Below, piece after piece: positions 31,008 through 41,444 of a DNA stretch of 49,487 nucleotides. The DNA comes from Coxiella endosymbiont of Ornithodoros maritimus (lineage in GTDB: Bacteria; Pseudomonadota; Gammaproteobacteria; Coxiellales; Coxiellaceae). Under the pieces are notes generated by a model that saw nothing but the letters and a program-made list of their open reading frames with translations, searched no databases and had not been told where the DNA came from. How positions within the stretch are numbered: the first letter of the stretch is position 1; each line of letters starts with the position of its first letter. The position numbers and the translations under genes were made by a program. The stretch lies in the NCBI RefSeq assembly GCF_907164965.1, contig NZ_CAJRAM010000027.1, positions 1-49,487 on the forward strand. The letters are read 5' to 3'.

Positions 31008-32709
31008 CACGGTTTCGCCAGCAGTTACCGCCGACTTCTCAAGTTGAGCGTGAAGTTTTACAAGCCGGCGCCACCTGGTGGGAGAAGCAATTTTTTAGTG
31101 GCAATCCCGATTGGGAGCAATTATTTGCTTTAAAAAAACCAATGCATTGTCGCAGCGATCACAGTCATGGTGCCGAACTCGCTTGGTCTGGCAGAATTTT
31201 TTCCCATTATGGAACTGAAGAACACGCTGTTATTTACCGCGATTAGCAAAAGGCGAAGAAATTGGTTGCTTTGAGCTGACAGCAGTGGCGGCTGGCAGCG
31301 ATGCCACTAATATTCATGACACAGGGGCCGTTTGTTATGGGAATTATAACGACCAAGACGTTATAGGCATTCAGATTAAATTGGGATAAACGCTGCATCA
31401 CCCTCGCACCGATTGCCACTCTTATTGCCGTCCCTTTTCAATTATTTGACCCTGATCATTTATTGGATGGCGAAGAAAATATTGGCATCAGCGTTGAATT
31501 AATTCCCGCCGATAGGCCCAGGATTAAAAGGGGCGTTTGTTATAAATTTCCTAATTTAGCTTTTTTAAACGTCCCTATTTGTGGTGAGGATGTGTTTATC
31601 CCATTTAATTTTATTCCTGGTGGGAAATCCGCCTTAGGAACAGGGTGGAGAATGATGACGGAGTGTTTATCTTTAGGGCTAGGGATTTCTTTGACTCGTG
31701 TTGCAACGGTAGAAGCTCAATTAAGTTTTTTAACCAGCGGTGCTTATGCACAAATCCGTCATCAATTTAAACGCCCTATCGGTGATTTTGAAGGGATTGC
31801 GTTTTTGCTTGCGCAAATCGGCGGAATTACGTTTTTATGTGAAGCAACATGAATATTTTCAGCATCGGCGCTGGACGAGGGTTTACACCCTTCGATTGCC
31901 TCGGTTATCACCAAATATTTTTAACTGAATTATGGCGAAAAGCCCTTAACCATGCCATGGATATTCACGCCGGGTGTGGTATTCAGTTAGGACCGCGTAA
32001 TTATTTAGGCTTGGCCTATCAAGCTGGTGCCCATTAGCATAACTGTGGAGGGTGCCAATACTTTAATTTAACTCGTAATTTAATTATTTTTGGTCAAGGG
32101 GTATTGCGTTGTCATCCTTACTTAGGAAAAGAATTAATTGCGGCGCAAAAAGCCGACCGCTCGGAATTTACTGGATTGTTACTAAAGCACATGGGATTGT
32201 TTGCAGCTAATTTATCCCGGCTTATTTTTTATGGAATTAGCGATGACGTGGAATTATTATTCGCAAAAAACGCGGCTGAAAAATTATTTACGACAATTGA
32301 TACGAATGAGTTGCACGTTAACTGTGGTTCGAAATGTAACACTGTTAGCTCTTGGTGCCGAATTAAAGCTAAAAGAATCGTTGACAGCGCGGTTTAGCGA
32401 TATAGTGGCTCATCTTTATTTGGCATCTGCGGTTATCAAATATGATCACGACAACGGAGGGCCTGTTGACGATGGGCAGCTTTTTAATGTGTTGTTTGGC
32501 TTTTCCCTCGGGCGCGCATATTCGCCGCCGGGCGCCTTGAAAAGGCGTTTTAAGAATGGCAAAACGTGAAGCCATTATGGAAAAAAATTCATGGGATGAA
32601 AGGAAATTTATTAACTCGCATCGAAACGGCTTATCAAGCGGATCAATTGCCATCTGAGGAACGGGGTAAATTGCAAGCTTTTGCTGTACTTTATTGGGAT
32701 GTATTGTAA
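30995..32709 (+). pseudogene. fadE: Acyl-CoA dehydrogenase FadE, decayed
   Basis: FadE carries out the first, FAD-dependent step of fatty-acid beta-oxidation. The N-terminus (PPTSQVEREVLQAGATWWEK followed by NPDWEQLFAL) is typical of the long FadE form. A large deletion follows, then the FAD-binding and C-terminal domains appear: LDGEENIGISVELIPADRPR, CGEDVFIPFNFIPGGKSALG, GTGWRMMTECLSLGLGISLT, then FGQGVLRCHPYLGKE near 32090. The end VLYWDVL is at 32709. Many stops and frame changes occur (31244, 31850, 32035, 32395, 32570). The intact enzyme is about 800 residues, so around 230 are missing or unreadable. It is first in a fadE-fadA-fadB run. Confidence 0.9.
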
Positions 32710-32740
32710 GTAGATAAATTTTAAAAGCAGTAATAGCCGT

Positions 32741-32820
32741 CCTCGTCATTCCCGCGCAGGCGGGGATCCAGTGTACAAGTGCGCAGCGCACTGAAGGTGC
32801 GTCTGGATTCCCCGATGCTA
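32741..32820. repeat. Dispersed palindromic repeat between fadE and fadA
   Basis: Contains cgtcattcccgcgcaggcgg followed by an inner palindrome around gtgcgcagcgcac. A diverged, inverted copy of the right part (grown around ccaggcgcacctt and cactggatcc) is at about 49270-49315, and simpler copies occur at 34004-34047 and 40990-41018. This is a REP-type element family of this genome. Confidence 0.8.
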
Positions 32821-32830
32821 GGTAAGTTAA

Positions 32831-34007
32831 TTGTCATTCTCAGAACTGAGAGGGAAATCATACATAGGCAAACCAATCTACATCGTCGATGGAGCGCGTA
32901 CGCCTTTTATCAAAGCACGTTCAAAGCACGTTGGAACCCCCGGTCCTTTTTCAGCCTATGATTTAGCAGTTGCTGCGCGCCGTGCGTTATTAATCACCAG
33001 CCGTTTGATCGGACTGATTTTGACGAAGTCATTATGGGCTACATTATGTTCAGCGAAAACGAGCTCAATATCGGGCGGTTAATTGCATTGCGTTTGGGCT
33101 GCGGAAAAGATATGCCCCGCTGGACCGTGCAACGCAATTGCGGTTCAGGAATGCAGTCCATTGATTCAGCGATGAAAGACATCGGTTTAGGTCGTGCGGA
33201 TCTTATTTTAGCCGCTGGAACAGAAGCAACGAGCCGCGCACCCTTAATTTTAAATGAAAAATGGTGAATTGGCTAGTGGACTGGCAACAAGCCAAAAGCT
33301 TTCGCGACAAGCTCACCGTCATCAGTCGTTTACGCCCCCATTATTTTAAATCGATTATCGCCTTGTTGAGAGGTTACTGACCCTGTGTGTGAATTAATTA
33401 TGCCGCAAACGGCTGAGGTGCTTGCACATCAATTCAATATTACGTGTGAAGCCATGGACGTTTATGCCTTACGCAGCCACCAACGTTTGGCCGCCGCGCA
33501 AGAAAATAAATATCTGAAAGAAATTGTTCCTCTTTTTACTGACGAGGGAAAATTTTATGATCGGGACGATGGTATTCGCTCGGACACCTCTCTCAAAAAA
33601 TTAGCGCAGTTGAAACCTATTTTTGATCGCAAATTTGAAGAGGTAACCGTGGGGAACAGTTCTCAAGTCACCGATGGAGCAAGCTTGGTTATTGTTGCCA
33701 GTGAGAGAGAGCTGTAAAGAAATATACTGCCAGTGTTAGGCCGAATTGTTGACGTTGAATGGGCCCCGCTTTAGCGCCGGAGCTGATGGGGACTCGGCCC
33801 GGTTTTTGCGGCCACGATTTTAGCTTGTCAAAAAGCATGGGCTAGCAAGGAATTTTGTAAAAAATATTTAGGACTGGAAAAAGCCGTTGGCCAATTAGAT
33901 AACGCAAAAAAGCAAAGCGCGGGATCGCTGCGCTTTGCATCGGCGGTGGCCAAGGGGGGCGATGTTATTGGAGAGAGAAGCAGGTGGTAAAGATTAAAAA
34001 ACTTTAA
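32831..34007 (+). pseudogene. fadA: Acetyl-CoA C-acyltransferase (thiolase) FadA, decayed
   Basis: FadA does the last, thiolytic step of beta-oxidation. The start reads IYIVDGARTPFIKARSKHVG. The catalytic nucleophile Cys lies in RWTVQRNCGSGMQSIDSA at about 33120-33170. The middle part at 33385-33717 gives the thiolase SHQRLAAAQENKY stretch and TVGNSSQVTDGASLV. The C-terminal catalytic motif CIGGGQGG can be read near 33940-33960. Lesions include frame changes near 32990, 33265, 33380, 33715 and 33770 and stops at 33263 and 33715. Position between fadE and fadB fits a fad operon. Not functional. Confidence 0.9.
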
Positions 34008-34047
34008 GCTTCGTCATTCCCGCGCAGGCGGGAATGACGAAGCTTAA
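34004..34047. terminator. Perfect 20-bp stem hairpin between fadA and fadB
   Basis: Arms at 34004-34023 and 34028-34047 are exact reverse complements around a GCAG loop. The sequence starts TTAAGCTTCGTCATT and belongs to the same dispersed repeat family as 32741-32820. It begins inside the last codon of the fadA relic and could act as a bidirectional terminator, although no T-run follows. Confidence 0.6.
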
Positions 34048-34074
34048 AATTGAAATGGCAGCGAGGAAGTAAAA

Positions 34075-35909
34075 ATGCGGGAATTACAAATTTACAAACA
34101 CTGGAAAATGAAAACCAATAAAGATGGTATTCTTTGGCTAACCCTCGACCGTGAAGATGCATCGGTAAATTCAATGAATCGGGAAGTTTTTACTGAATTT
34201 AATAAAATGCTCGATGAAATTGCTGCTCAAAATCCCATAGCCGTTATCCTTCAATCAGGAAAGAAAAAAGGATTCATCGCCGGTGCAGAGATCAAACAAT
34301 TTGCCGATTAAAAAAAACAAAAATGAGTCCTTTGATTTAATCTGCCAAGCGCAGCTCATCCTTGATAAACTCGAAGCGCTGCCCATGCCAACTGTAGCGA
34401 TGATTAGCGGATTTTGTTTAGGCGGCGGTTTGGAAGTGGCGCTTGCCTGTCGTTATCGAGTGGCGGAAGATGATGAATCCACACTGATTGGATTACAAGA
34501 AGTGAAATTGGGTATTCATCCAGGGTGGGGTGGTACCATTCGATTGCCTAAATTAATCGGCGCGCCGACAGCGATGGAAATTATGCTGTCAGGTGAAGCA
34601 GTTACGGCGAGAAAAGCCGCTAAGCTCAGGATGATTGACGCCGAGTACCACTTTGCAATCTAGAAAATAACGCTTGTTATTTCGCTTTGTAAAAACCCCA
34701 TCTCCATAAACTGAAAGGATGGGGAAAATACACTAATATTAAGTTATATTCGCCCGTGGCTAGGGTGGTTATTTTATAAAAAAACTCTCTGAAAAAGTGG
34801 AAAAAACGCATATTTCCACCCCCGTACGCTATAGTCCATAATTGGATCAAAGAGGGAGTTGGTAAAGAAGCCTGCTTCACAGAAGCCCAGTCGATCGTGC
34901 AATTAATAATGACTAAGAGCAGTCGCAATATGGTGCGGCTGCTTTTTTAAGAGAACGCTTGAAGTCACTTGCCAAAAAAATTACTACGCTAATAAAGTGG
35001 GCGCATGCTCTTTATGAAAAAAAATTAAAAACCCCCCCTTAATTCAGGCAGCGATGGATCGATTGGAGCCGGATGTGGAAGGAGCTGGCGTTAAAAAAGC
35101 GGATTTAATTATTGAAGCTGTTTTTGAGGATATAAAAGTAAAACAGGAGGGTTTAAGTGTTATCGAACCGCAATTAAAACCCGAGGCTATTTTAGCGACT
35201 AACACGTCCAGTCTTTCTTTAGATGAATTAAGTTCGGTGTTACAAAACCCTGAGCGTTTAGTGGCTATTCATTTTTTCGATCCCGTGGCTAAATTGCCGT
35301 TGGCGGTGAACAGCAATCCAGGATTTTTAGTCAATCGGGCATTAATGGCTTGTTTATTAGAAGCGAACCGTTGTTTAGACGATGGGTTTTCCATGAAACA
35401 AATTGATAAAGCGGCAACTGATTTTGGGATGCCAATCGGGCCAATCGAGCTAGCCGATCGGATTGGGTTAGATATATGCTTATCTGTTCTCAACATCTGA
35501 AAAATTTTTACAAGAATCCCGAAGTTTCAGAACAATTAAAAACCTTGGTTAAAAAAGGCCATCTAGGCGCTAAAGTGGGTCAAGGGTTTTATCATTATTA
35601 AAATGCAAAACGTATCGAATCAAAGTATACAGCCGAATCAAGAATCCTGATTTAACCGACCGATTAATATTAGAACTCGTTAATGAAGTCAAAAAATGTT
35701 TTGATGAGAAAGTGATCGGTAAGGAAGATTTGGCCGATTCAGGGATCGTATTTGGCATGGGGTTTGAACCGTTTCGGGGTGGACCGATGCAGTATCCCAA
35801 GAGTCGTGGAGAGGCCGATGTCGTGAAAACTTTAAAACGCTTAACAAAAAATACGGTGAACGATTTTTGCCTAGCGAAGGATGGTCCGCATGAGTTTCTA
35901 TCCCAATAA
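34075..35909 (+). pseudogene. fadB: FadB multifunctional beta-oxidation protein, decayed
   Basis: The N-terminal enoyl-CoA hydratase domain is readable at 34075-34660, with the oxyanion-hole stretch ISGFCLGGGLEVALACRYRV and the LGIHPGWGGTIRLPKLIGA motif. The 3-hydroxyacyl-CoA dehydrogenase part resumes at 35054 (KKADLIIEAVFEDIKVKQE, ILATNTSSLSLDEL, PERLVAIHFFDPVAKLPL) and runs to LVNRALMACLLEAN and IGPIELADRIGLD. The C-terminal half ends at 35909 with GFEPFRGGPMQYP. Between 34660 and 35050 the NAD-binding glycine-rich loop is absent, apparently deleted. Stops and frameshifts occur at 34310, 34660, 35500 and 35600. It ends the fad cluster. Confidence 0.92.
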
Positions 35910-35934
35910 GCCTCAAGCGCTTTCTTATTTAATT

Positions 35935-36650
35935 AGCAGATCGCTTAAATATTATGGTCGCTTTTTTAAAGCTATTTTCCGTTAATTTCATTAATCGCAA
36001 TAGTTAAAAATGCTCCTATTTATTTATGAGGTGTTTCCACCGAGGGTTGGGTCCGTTTAGTTGTGCTTTTTATTATAGTGCTGTTAATCACGTATTTATG
36101 GTCGGTGGCCTGTATAGGGCGCATTCCATTTTGCTGGACCTGCTCGTTTAAAATTGGCCTTTCGTGTTGTTTATTCTAAATTGTCGTTAATTTATGTGGG
36201 ATTTTTTATTTTAATTATCGGTGTTTGTTCGCTATTTTTATTGGCTATCTATTAAGTAGTTTAGCTGCCAGATTTTTTGTCGATGATCCGTTAATGCAAG
36301 CCTTAGTATTATTGGTGTTTGCTGGATTGCCGATAACGATTTTTTTGGTTTTGTTTTTCCCAGTGTGGACTTTGTTAGTGACGAAAATGCTCAGTGTATG
36401 GCAAGTTTTTTATCAGAGCGCTCAGTGGGTTGGCTATCAAAATTGGCTGCGGATGTTTGCATTATATGCTTCTCACATTTTCATATTTCTTTTTGTTTCA
36501 CCCGCTACTTTACATGGAAAATGGCTTGCCCAGCATTATTTAAGTTTTGTTTTTGATACGATTGTATTGTGTATTTTTGCCCCACTTTTAATTAATTTTA
36601 CCGTGTTATTGGTAAATGATTTGCATCTGAGGAATCAGAAAATAACATGA
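35935..36650 (+). pseudogene. Integral membrane protein of unknown family, decayed
   Basis: No family recognised. The last part (36225-36650) is open for 141 codons and contains about four hydrophobic segments (for example LVLLVFAGLPITIFLVLFF and HYLSFVFDTIVLCIFAPLL), ending in a polar tail. Before it, the hydrophobic stretches GWVRLVVLFIIVLLITYLWS and SLIYVGFFILIIGVCS are readable in other frames. The original start may be near 35938. The layout suggests six or more membrane helices in about 235 residues. It faces the glycosyltransferase relic tail to tail and could belong to the fad or the surface-sugar block. Confidence 0.55.
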
Positions 36651-36661
36651 TGAATGCGGGT

Positions 36662-37638
36662 CTAATCATCGAATCTGTGTTTCTTTGCGACTAAATAACG
36701 GGGCCGCTGTTTGACTTCGGTGAAAATTTGGCCGATGTACTCGCCTAAAATACCGATCGATAAAAGCTGGATACCACCAAAAAATACAATTGCAACGACA
36801 ATGGTTGTAAAACTGGGCAAATCAACGCCAAGCAATAATGTGTTTAAAATAATCCATAAGGCATAAATAAAGGGGATACTGGAAATAGTAAAACCTAAAA
36901 GGCTCCAGAAACGTAAGGGCACATCCGAAAATGAAAAGATGCCGTGTAAAGCGAGACTAAATAAACGTTTTAAAACTCCACGATGTTTTATCGGCTTGAC
37001 GAGCCTGTACTTCAAATTCAACACCAACGGAGTCGAATCCTACCCAGGCGTACAGGCCTTTCATAAAGTGATTATTTTCAGGACAAGCCCGTTAGCGCTT
37101 CAACCACCCTTTTATCCAGTAAACGAAAATCACCTGCGTCTTTAGGGATGGGAACTTCTGTAAAAAATTGGGTAAATTTGTAAAATAAACCGATACAAGT
37201 TTTTTTAAACCATCCTTCTTGCTTACGATCATGGCGAATACCGTAAACCATGTCGTAACCTTCAGCCCAACGACGTAGAAATTCCTTTATGGTTGAAAAG
37301 GTGTGTTGAAAGTCGCCGTCGATAATCAACGTAACATCACCGTTTACGTAATCGATTCCCGCACTGATTGCTTTTTCTTTGCCGAAACGCCGCGAGAGAA
37401 AGATTGTTTTGAGTTCAGGGATCGTCTAATAAAGTTGGCTCAAAGTAGTTCGCGTTTGATCCGTGCTACCATCATCAATAGCGATAATCTCGAATTGATC
37501 AGCATGTTAAGCGATTTCGTTACGAAGTGCTGGGAAAAAATGCAATACATTTCCCTGTTCATTGTATAAGGGAACAATACAAGAAATAAATAATTTCTTT
37601 TGAGATAAACAATTGATTTGAGCATTAGTGTTTATCAT
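36662..37638 (-). pseudogene. Family 2 glycosyltransferase, bactoprenol-sugar type, decayed
   Basis: GtrB/ArnC-like enzymes move a sugar onto undecaprenyl phosphate at the inner face of the membrane. The N-terminus (ATG at 37638) reads CIVPLYNEQGNVLHFFPALR, followed by FEIIAIDDGSTDQTR; the catalytic region DVTLIIDGDFQHT and DMVYGIRHDRK lies at about 37210-37340, with KDAGDFRLLDKRVVEAL after it. The C-terminal two-helix membrane part (36662-37027, GVLKRLFSLALHGIFSFSD, then SIGILGEYIGQIFTEVKQRP) is intact. Lesions: stops near 37507 and 37428, and a frame change near 37050. Followed upstream by a GT39 relic, as in lipid-linked sugar transfer systems. Confidence 0.88.
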
Positions 37639-37711
37639 ATTTCACCGACGGTAGAAGTGCAACGCTAATTAAATAAGCAGTTTTATTTTTTCTGGAATAA
37701 TTCGGAAAAAA

Positions 37712-39116
37712 CTATTGCGTCGGTAGTAAAATTAGATTGGGATACCGTTTAAAAATAGACGGAGGAAAATGATCTCCCGAGTAAATAAATAAACTGCCTT
37801 TCTTTTTAAGGCTTGTTTCATCGATCCAAGGGCTTTGCCGCTTATTCCAGTCGAAATATGCGATAGCTTGGGGATGAGCGTAACTGGATAAGTAATAAAG
37901 AGGGACGCGTGAACCGGCAACATATACTAAGGGCTGATGGGGACAATGTTCCCGCCAAATTTTTTCAAGGCGTTGAGCAAAAGTCGGGCCGGGAAATAAA
38001 TTGCTATAAGTGGTCGTTAGCTTTTCCATATATATAGTATAACCAATGGGAATAAAAGAGATTAAAATGAGATATAAGCTTAAAAAGTGAAGTAATCGTC
38101 CTTTGTCGATTATGGGTTTGATTAGCGCGATTAATAAAAGACCACTTAATGAAAAAAAAAGTAACCCCACCGACTGATTAAATAAAAGCCTCCGATTGTT
38201 GAAAATAATAGCGTTAAAGCAAAAGGACCTACCCCTACTATCCACAAAAATTGTCGGTCCAATAAACTCAATTTTTGTTTTTTATCGCGCTGACAAAAAT
38301 AAAGAGGAGTAGCTAACGCTAAAAAAGATATTAATAAACTTATATTTTCATATAAAAAACGGAAGGCATAGTAAAAATGCCGGCTTCAAAAAGGCGCTTG
38401 TGAAGTTAATTCATCACTCACATAATTCAGGGGTACAAAATGATATTGAATTAACCATATTAGATTAGGGATAAAAATAACAAGAGCAATAACGAAGCTT
38501 AAATAAGGTTTTGAAGTGACTAACGTTTGCCGCCCAATAGGGTTGATTAATAAAAATAAAAACAATGACGCATAGAGCAGAATCGATTCGTATTTAGTAT
38601 CCATGGCCAGCCCAGCCATCACGCCAGTCCATATCCACGCTGACCATTGGTCTTTTGTCAGTGTTCGGTAAAAAATAAAATGGTTGGTGCCCACGTAGCT
38701 AACATGACGATATTTGGATTAAATTCAAAAGCGCCCGTATTATAAATATAAACACCGTCTAGAAGGAGGACGCTGACCAGCGCCTGTGTGGGTGCTAGTA
38801 TAAAACGGGCGAGTCGCCAAATAGCAATAAAACAGGTAACGACCATAAGCTGGCTGACGAAATAAACAGGCTAACCCACCGCATGAAAAATTTTAGTGAA
38901 TAATGCGGTCAACCATGGGGCTAAGAATGGGTGTTTACTATATCCCCATTGCCACTGATTTTTCCAGGCGATTCCTTCTACACTGTCCATGGACAATTGA
39001 GACCGAATAAAAGCGGGAAGAAGTGTGAATAATGCCATGTGGAAAAGGCAAAACGCCCAAAACCAACACGAAGTTTGCTCTAGAGAATCAAAAGCTGCAG
39101 GGACAGTGTTTTTCAT
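37712..39116 (-). pseudogene. ArnT/PMT-like (GT39) glycosyltransferase, decayed
   Basis: Integral membrane enzyme of the family that takes a sugar from a polyprenyl carrier and attaches it to lipid A or another acceptor. The N-terminal catalytic loop is visible as SMDSVEGIAWKNQWQWGYSK followed by HPFLAPWLTALFTK, with the acidic residues expected after the first helix. A series of hydrophobic segments follows (LVSVLLLDGVYIYNTGAF, LAMDTKYESILLYASLFLFL, LFFSLSGLLLIALIKP). A 178-codon C-terminal piece runs to 37712. Stops and frame changes lie near 38870, 38680, 38385 and 38240. Size before decay would be about 470 residues. It pairs with the GT2 relic. Confidence 0.82.
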
Positions 39117-39172
39117 AGGTTTGAATTAGCTGTGATAACATAACCTTTCAGTAACCCGTATGAAGCGCTTGT

Positions 39173-39987
39173 TTGAAATCAATTACGCTTTGTGCCAATG
39201 ATTATGGTTATACAGCACCGGTTTGCCAGGCGATTCTTAAACTTCTGGACAACCAACGTTTATCCGCAGTGAGTTGCATCGTCAACATGCCCTCTGGAAA
39301 GAGTATACCTCTTTGCTTAACCCTTTTCAGTTGCAATGCGACATCGGGCTGCACTTTAATTTAACGGAAGGATACTCATTAACGGATAGAAGTCAATTTC
39401 CTAATCTGAATTATTGGTTGGTTCAATCTCATCTACGTCGAATAGATCGACAATGGTTGGCGGCCAAGTTAAACGCGCAACTCGATCAATTTGAACAGTC
39501 GATTATGCAATTACCTGATTTTATCGACGGCCATCAACACGTTCACCATTTGCTGATTATACGGGATATTTTATTGCAAGTTTATCGGTGACGGTTGCAA
39601 AGAAAAAAACCTTACATCCGCGTTGCCAGCAATGGTTGGTTTCACCCTTTTGTATTGAAACCGTTACTGATTACGATAACGGGTGCAAAGCGGCTTAAGA
39701 AAATGTTACGGTGCGATCGAATTCCTCATAACCTTGCTTTTAGCGGTATTTACGATTTTTCAAATAAAATTGATTATGCAGGGTATTTTCGACGTTTTCT
39801 AAATTGGATTGATCAGCGAGGCATTATTATGTGTCACCCCGGGTGGGTGGACGACTCCAACAAAGATGCCATTGCAGATGCCCGACGACGGGAATACGAT
39901 TATTTGCAAAGTGAACAATTTTTAAAAGATTGCCAACAAGCTAACGTTCGATTAACGCGCTTTTACTTAGTGCCATTCTTTTTCTAA
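39173..39987 (+). pseudogene. YdjC/ChbG-type carbohydrate deacetylase, decayed
   Basis: Metal-dependent deacetylases of this family remove N-acetyl groups from sugars; HpnK is a member. The start is likely TTG at 39173 (ITLCANDYGYTAPVCQAILK), carrying the conserved NDYG/NDFG. The metal-binding DGHQHVHHL is at about 39525-39551 and the C-terminal GIIMCHPGWVDD near 39820. One frameshift near 39285 and one in-frame TGA at 39589 break it. Length without the lesions would be about 271 residues. It overlaps the end of fdxA on the other strand by 21 bases. With the GT2 and GT39 genes it would form a surface-sugar modification set. Confidence 0.85.
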
Positions 39988-40299
39988 ATATTGAAGTTTA
40001 TCGGGAATCTCCGTCCAGTCGTCCGCATCAGGAGGGGCTTCTTTTTTGGCAGTGATGAGAGGCCATCGTTTTGCTAGGTCGGCGTTCATTTCAAGAAAGG
40101 CATGCTTTTCTTCGGGAAGGTCATCTTCCGCAAAGATCGCATCCACCGGACATTCAGGAACACAGAGGTTACAATCGATACATTCATCAGGATCGATCAC
40201 AAGCATATTGGGTCCTTCACGGAAACAATCCACAGGACAAACTTCTACGCAATCAGTGTATTTACAGCGGATACAATTATCGATTACCACAAAGGTCAT
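39967..40299 (-). CDS. fdxA: 7Fe ferredoxin, FdxA type
   Basis: Small soluble electron carrier with one [3Fe-4S] and one [4Fe-4S] cluster. The 110-residue product has nine cysteines in the expected spacing: C9, C12, C17, C21 and C25 in [17 protein letters not shown], and C40, C43, C46 and C50 in [11 protein letters not shown]. The acidic C-terminal extension ([20 protein letters not shown] onward) is also typical of the Azotobacter-type family. It reads away from bolA, sharing a short intergenic region. Its partner may be the large oxidoreductase nearby, though this is inference. Confidence 0.95.
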   Translation of the reverse strand: MTFVVIDNCIRCKYTDCVEVCPVDCFREGPNMLVIDPDECIDCNLCVPECPVDAIFAEDDLPEEKHAFLEMNADLAKRWPLITAKKEAPPDADDWTEIPDKLQYLEKEWH

Positions 40300-40307
40300 G
40301 TTATAAT
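40299..40307 (+). promoter_or_regulatory. Extended -10 promoter element upstream of bolA
   Basis: The sequence TGtTATAAT is a perfect extended -10 for sigma-70. The -35 region (about 40278-40284, inside the fdxA start) is weak. Transcription would begin near 40314, leaving a 58-nt leader before the bolA ATG. Confidence 0.4.
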
Positions 40308-40371
40308 AGCCTCCAACTCAGCTATAGATAAATTAATTTCCTGGAGCGTTGATAATAGGGGTTTATTTTAT

Positions 40372-40611
40372 ATGGTTACAACTCGTGATATCAAACAATG
40401 GATCGAAACGGGCTTATCGGAAAGTCGTGTGATTTCCGCTGAAGGAGACGGTCACCATTTTGAGGCAGTCGTGTTGTGCCCTACCTTTGAAGGACAAACA
40501 GCACTTACGCGACATAGACTGGTTTACAATGCTTTGGGTAGTCATATGCAATCGGATATCCATGCCCTTTCCTTGAAAACTTATACCCCTGATGAATATG
40601 AGAGAGGTTAA
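40372..40611 (+). CDS. bolA: BolA/IbaG-family protein
   Basis: Small protein of 79 residues that partners with CGFS glutaredoxins in [2Fe-2S] cluster transfer. The family helix and H-binding region are seen in [20 protein letters not shown], then [20 protein letters not shown] with the conserved LVYNALG and the C-terminal [11 protein letters not shown] chose ATG at 40372; the same frame extends upstream to 40102 but that part runs antisense across fdxA. A purine-rich ATAGGGG lies upstream. The stop is two bases before grxD, so the two are co-transcribed, the usual BolA-Grx4 pairing. Confidence 0.93.
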   Translation: MVTTRDIKQWIETGLSESRVISAEGDGHHFEAVVLCPTFEGQTALTRHRLVYNALGSHMQSDIHALSLKTYTPDEYERG

Positions 40612-40613
40612 CA

Positions 40614-40913
40614 ATGAGAGTACACGAAGAAATTCAACAGCAAGTCACGAGCAGCCAGGTGGTGTTGTATATGAAAGGAACACCTGATTTCCCCCAATGT
40701 AGTTTTTCGGGACGTGTCGTGCAAATTTTACGCCAATGTAAAATCGATTTTACGAGCTTCAACATTCTGGAATCACCCGAACTTCGTCAAGGTATTAAAG
40801 AATTTTCAAATTGGCCCACAATTCCTCAGCTTTATATTAAGGGCGAGTTTATTGGGGGTTGTGATATTGTGGGAGAATTATTCGAAACGGGGAAATTGCA
40901 GGAACTTTTGTAG
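40614..40913 (+). CDS. grxD: Monothiol glutaredoxin Grx4 type
   Basis: Glutaredoxin of 99 residues that carries a [2Fe-2S] cluster with glutathione in exchange with BolA. The fold is complete: [14 protein letters not shown], then [20 protein letters not shown] with the conserved TIPQLYI and GG-CD glutathione-binding loop. The active site, however, is C29-S30-F31-S32 rather than the standard CGFS. The codon AGT differs from a Gly codon GGT by one base. The cluster-binding Cys is kept. The gene directly follows bolA. Likely still active in cluster handling, but the change is worth noting. Confidence 0.93.
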   Translation: MRVHEEIQQQVTSSQVVLYMKGTPDFPQCSFSGRVVQILRQCKIDFTSFNILESPELRQGIKEFSNWPTIPQLYIKGEFIGGCDIVGELFETGKLQELL

Positions 40914-41413
40914 TAGTAAGGGATTATTCAATAATTTCTTGAAACAACTAATCCCCTTTGCCGGGTTGTCTCAAGTTTTGAAACTAAAGCCCGTCATCCC
41001 CGTGCAGGAATGACGAAGCCAAAATTGAAATGGACAGTCCTAATCCCTCCCATGCTTGGGGGATAAAAAGAGCAAAAATGGGAGAACAACGCCGCTCAAC
41101 TAACTCTGGCGCAAGCTAGAGCAGCTATTTCGGTAGATATGCAGATAAATATCTGACGGGCCGATGTATTTGCTATGTAGCGATTGTTGTAGTAGAAACT
41201 GGTACCGGGGCTGGCTTGGGAAGTTTAGTTGGGGACTTCATTGGAGGGCTCAGAGAAATATTAATAGGGCTCGGATTGGAAGTGTGGTAGTGTTTAGGCT
41301 TCTTAGTAGTGTAGGTGTTGCGCTTTAGAAACCCTGATGTGAAAACGGAGCCTCTCAGGAAGAAAGCTTGAAGACGCGCAGCGCCGCTTCTCCTTTATTG
41401 TAATTTAGTTTTA
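40914..41413. other. 500-bp region with repeat copy and possible relic
   Basis: A decayed copy of the GTCAT...ATGAC repeat lies at about 40992-41018. From about 41130 to 41290 on the plus strand, a Gly-rich frame (VAIVVVETGTGAGLGSLVGD) ends in a stop; it might be a small membrane protein relic. Nothing else is recognised. Confidence 0.35.
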
Positions 41414-41444
41414 AACATCACCCCCGCAAAGTGGGGGTGATGTT
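41414..41444. terminator. Hairpin terminator, 12-bp perfect stem
   Basis: AACATCACCCCC and GGGGGTGATGTT are exact reverse complements around a 7-nt loop (GCAAAGT). It touches the stop of the small minus-strand gene at 41443 and could terminate it. On that strand the right arm is followed by an A/T-rich TTTAAAACT. Confidence 0.8.

Noticed and set aside
40102-40371. Upstream extension of the bolA frame
   Set aside because: It runs antisense through fdxA; the BolA family start is at 40372.
41127-41290. Gly-rich frame as a small gene
   Set aside because: No start with a ribosome-binding site and no known match; kept only as a possible relic.
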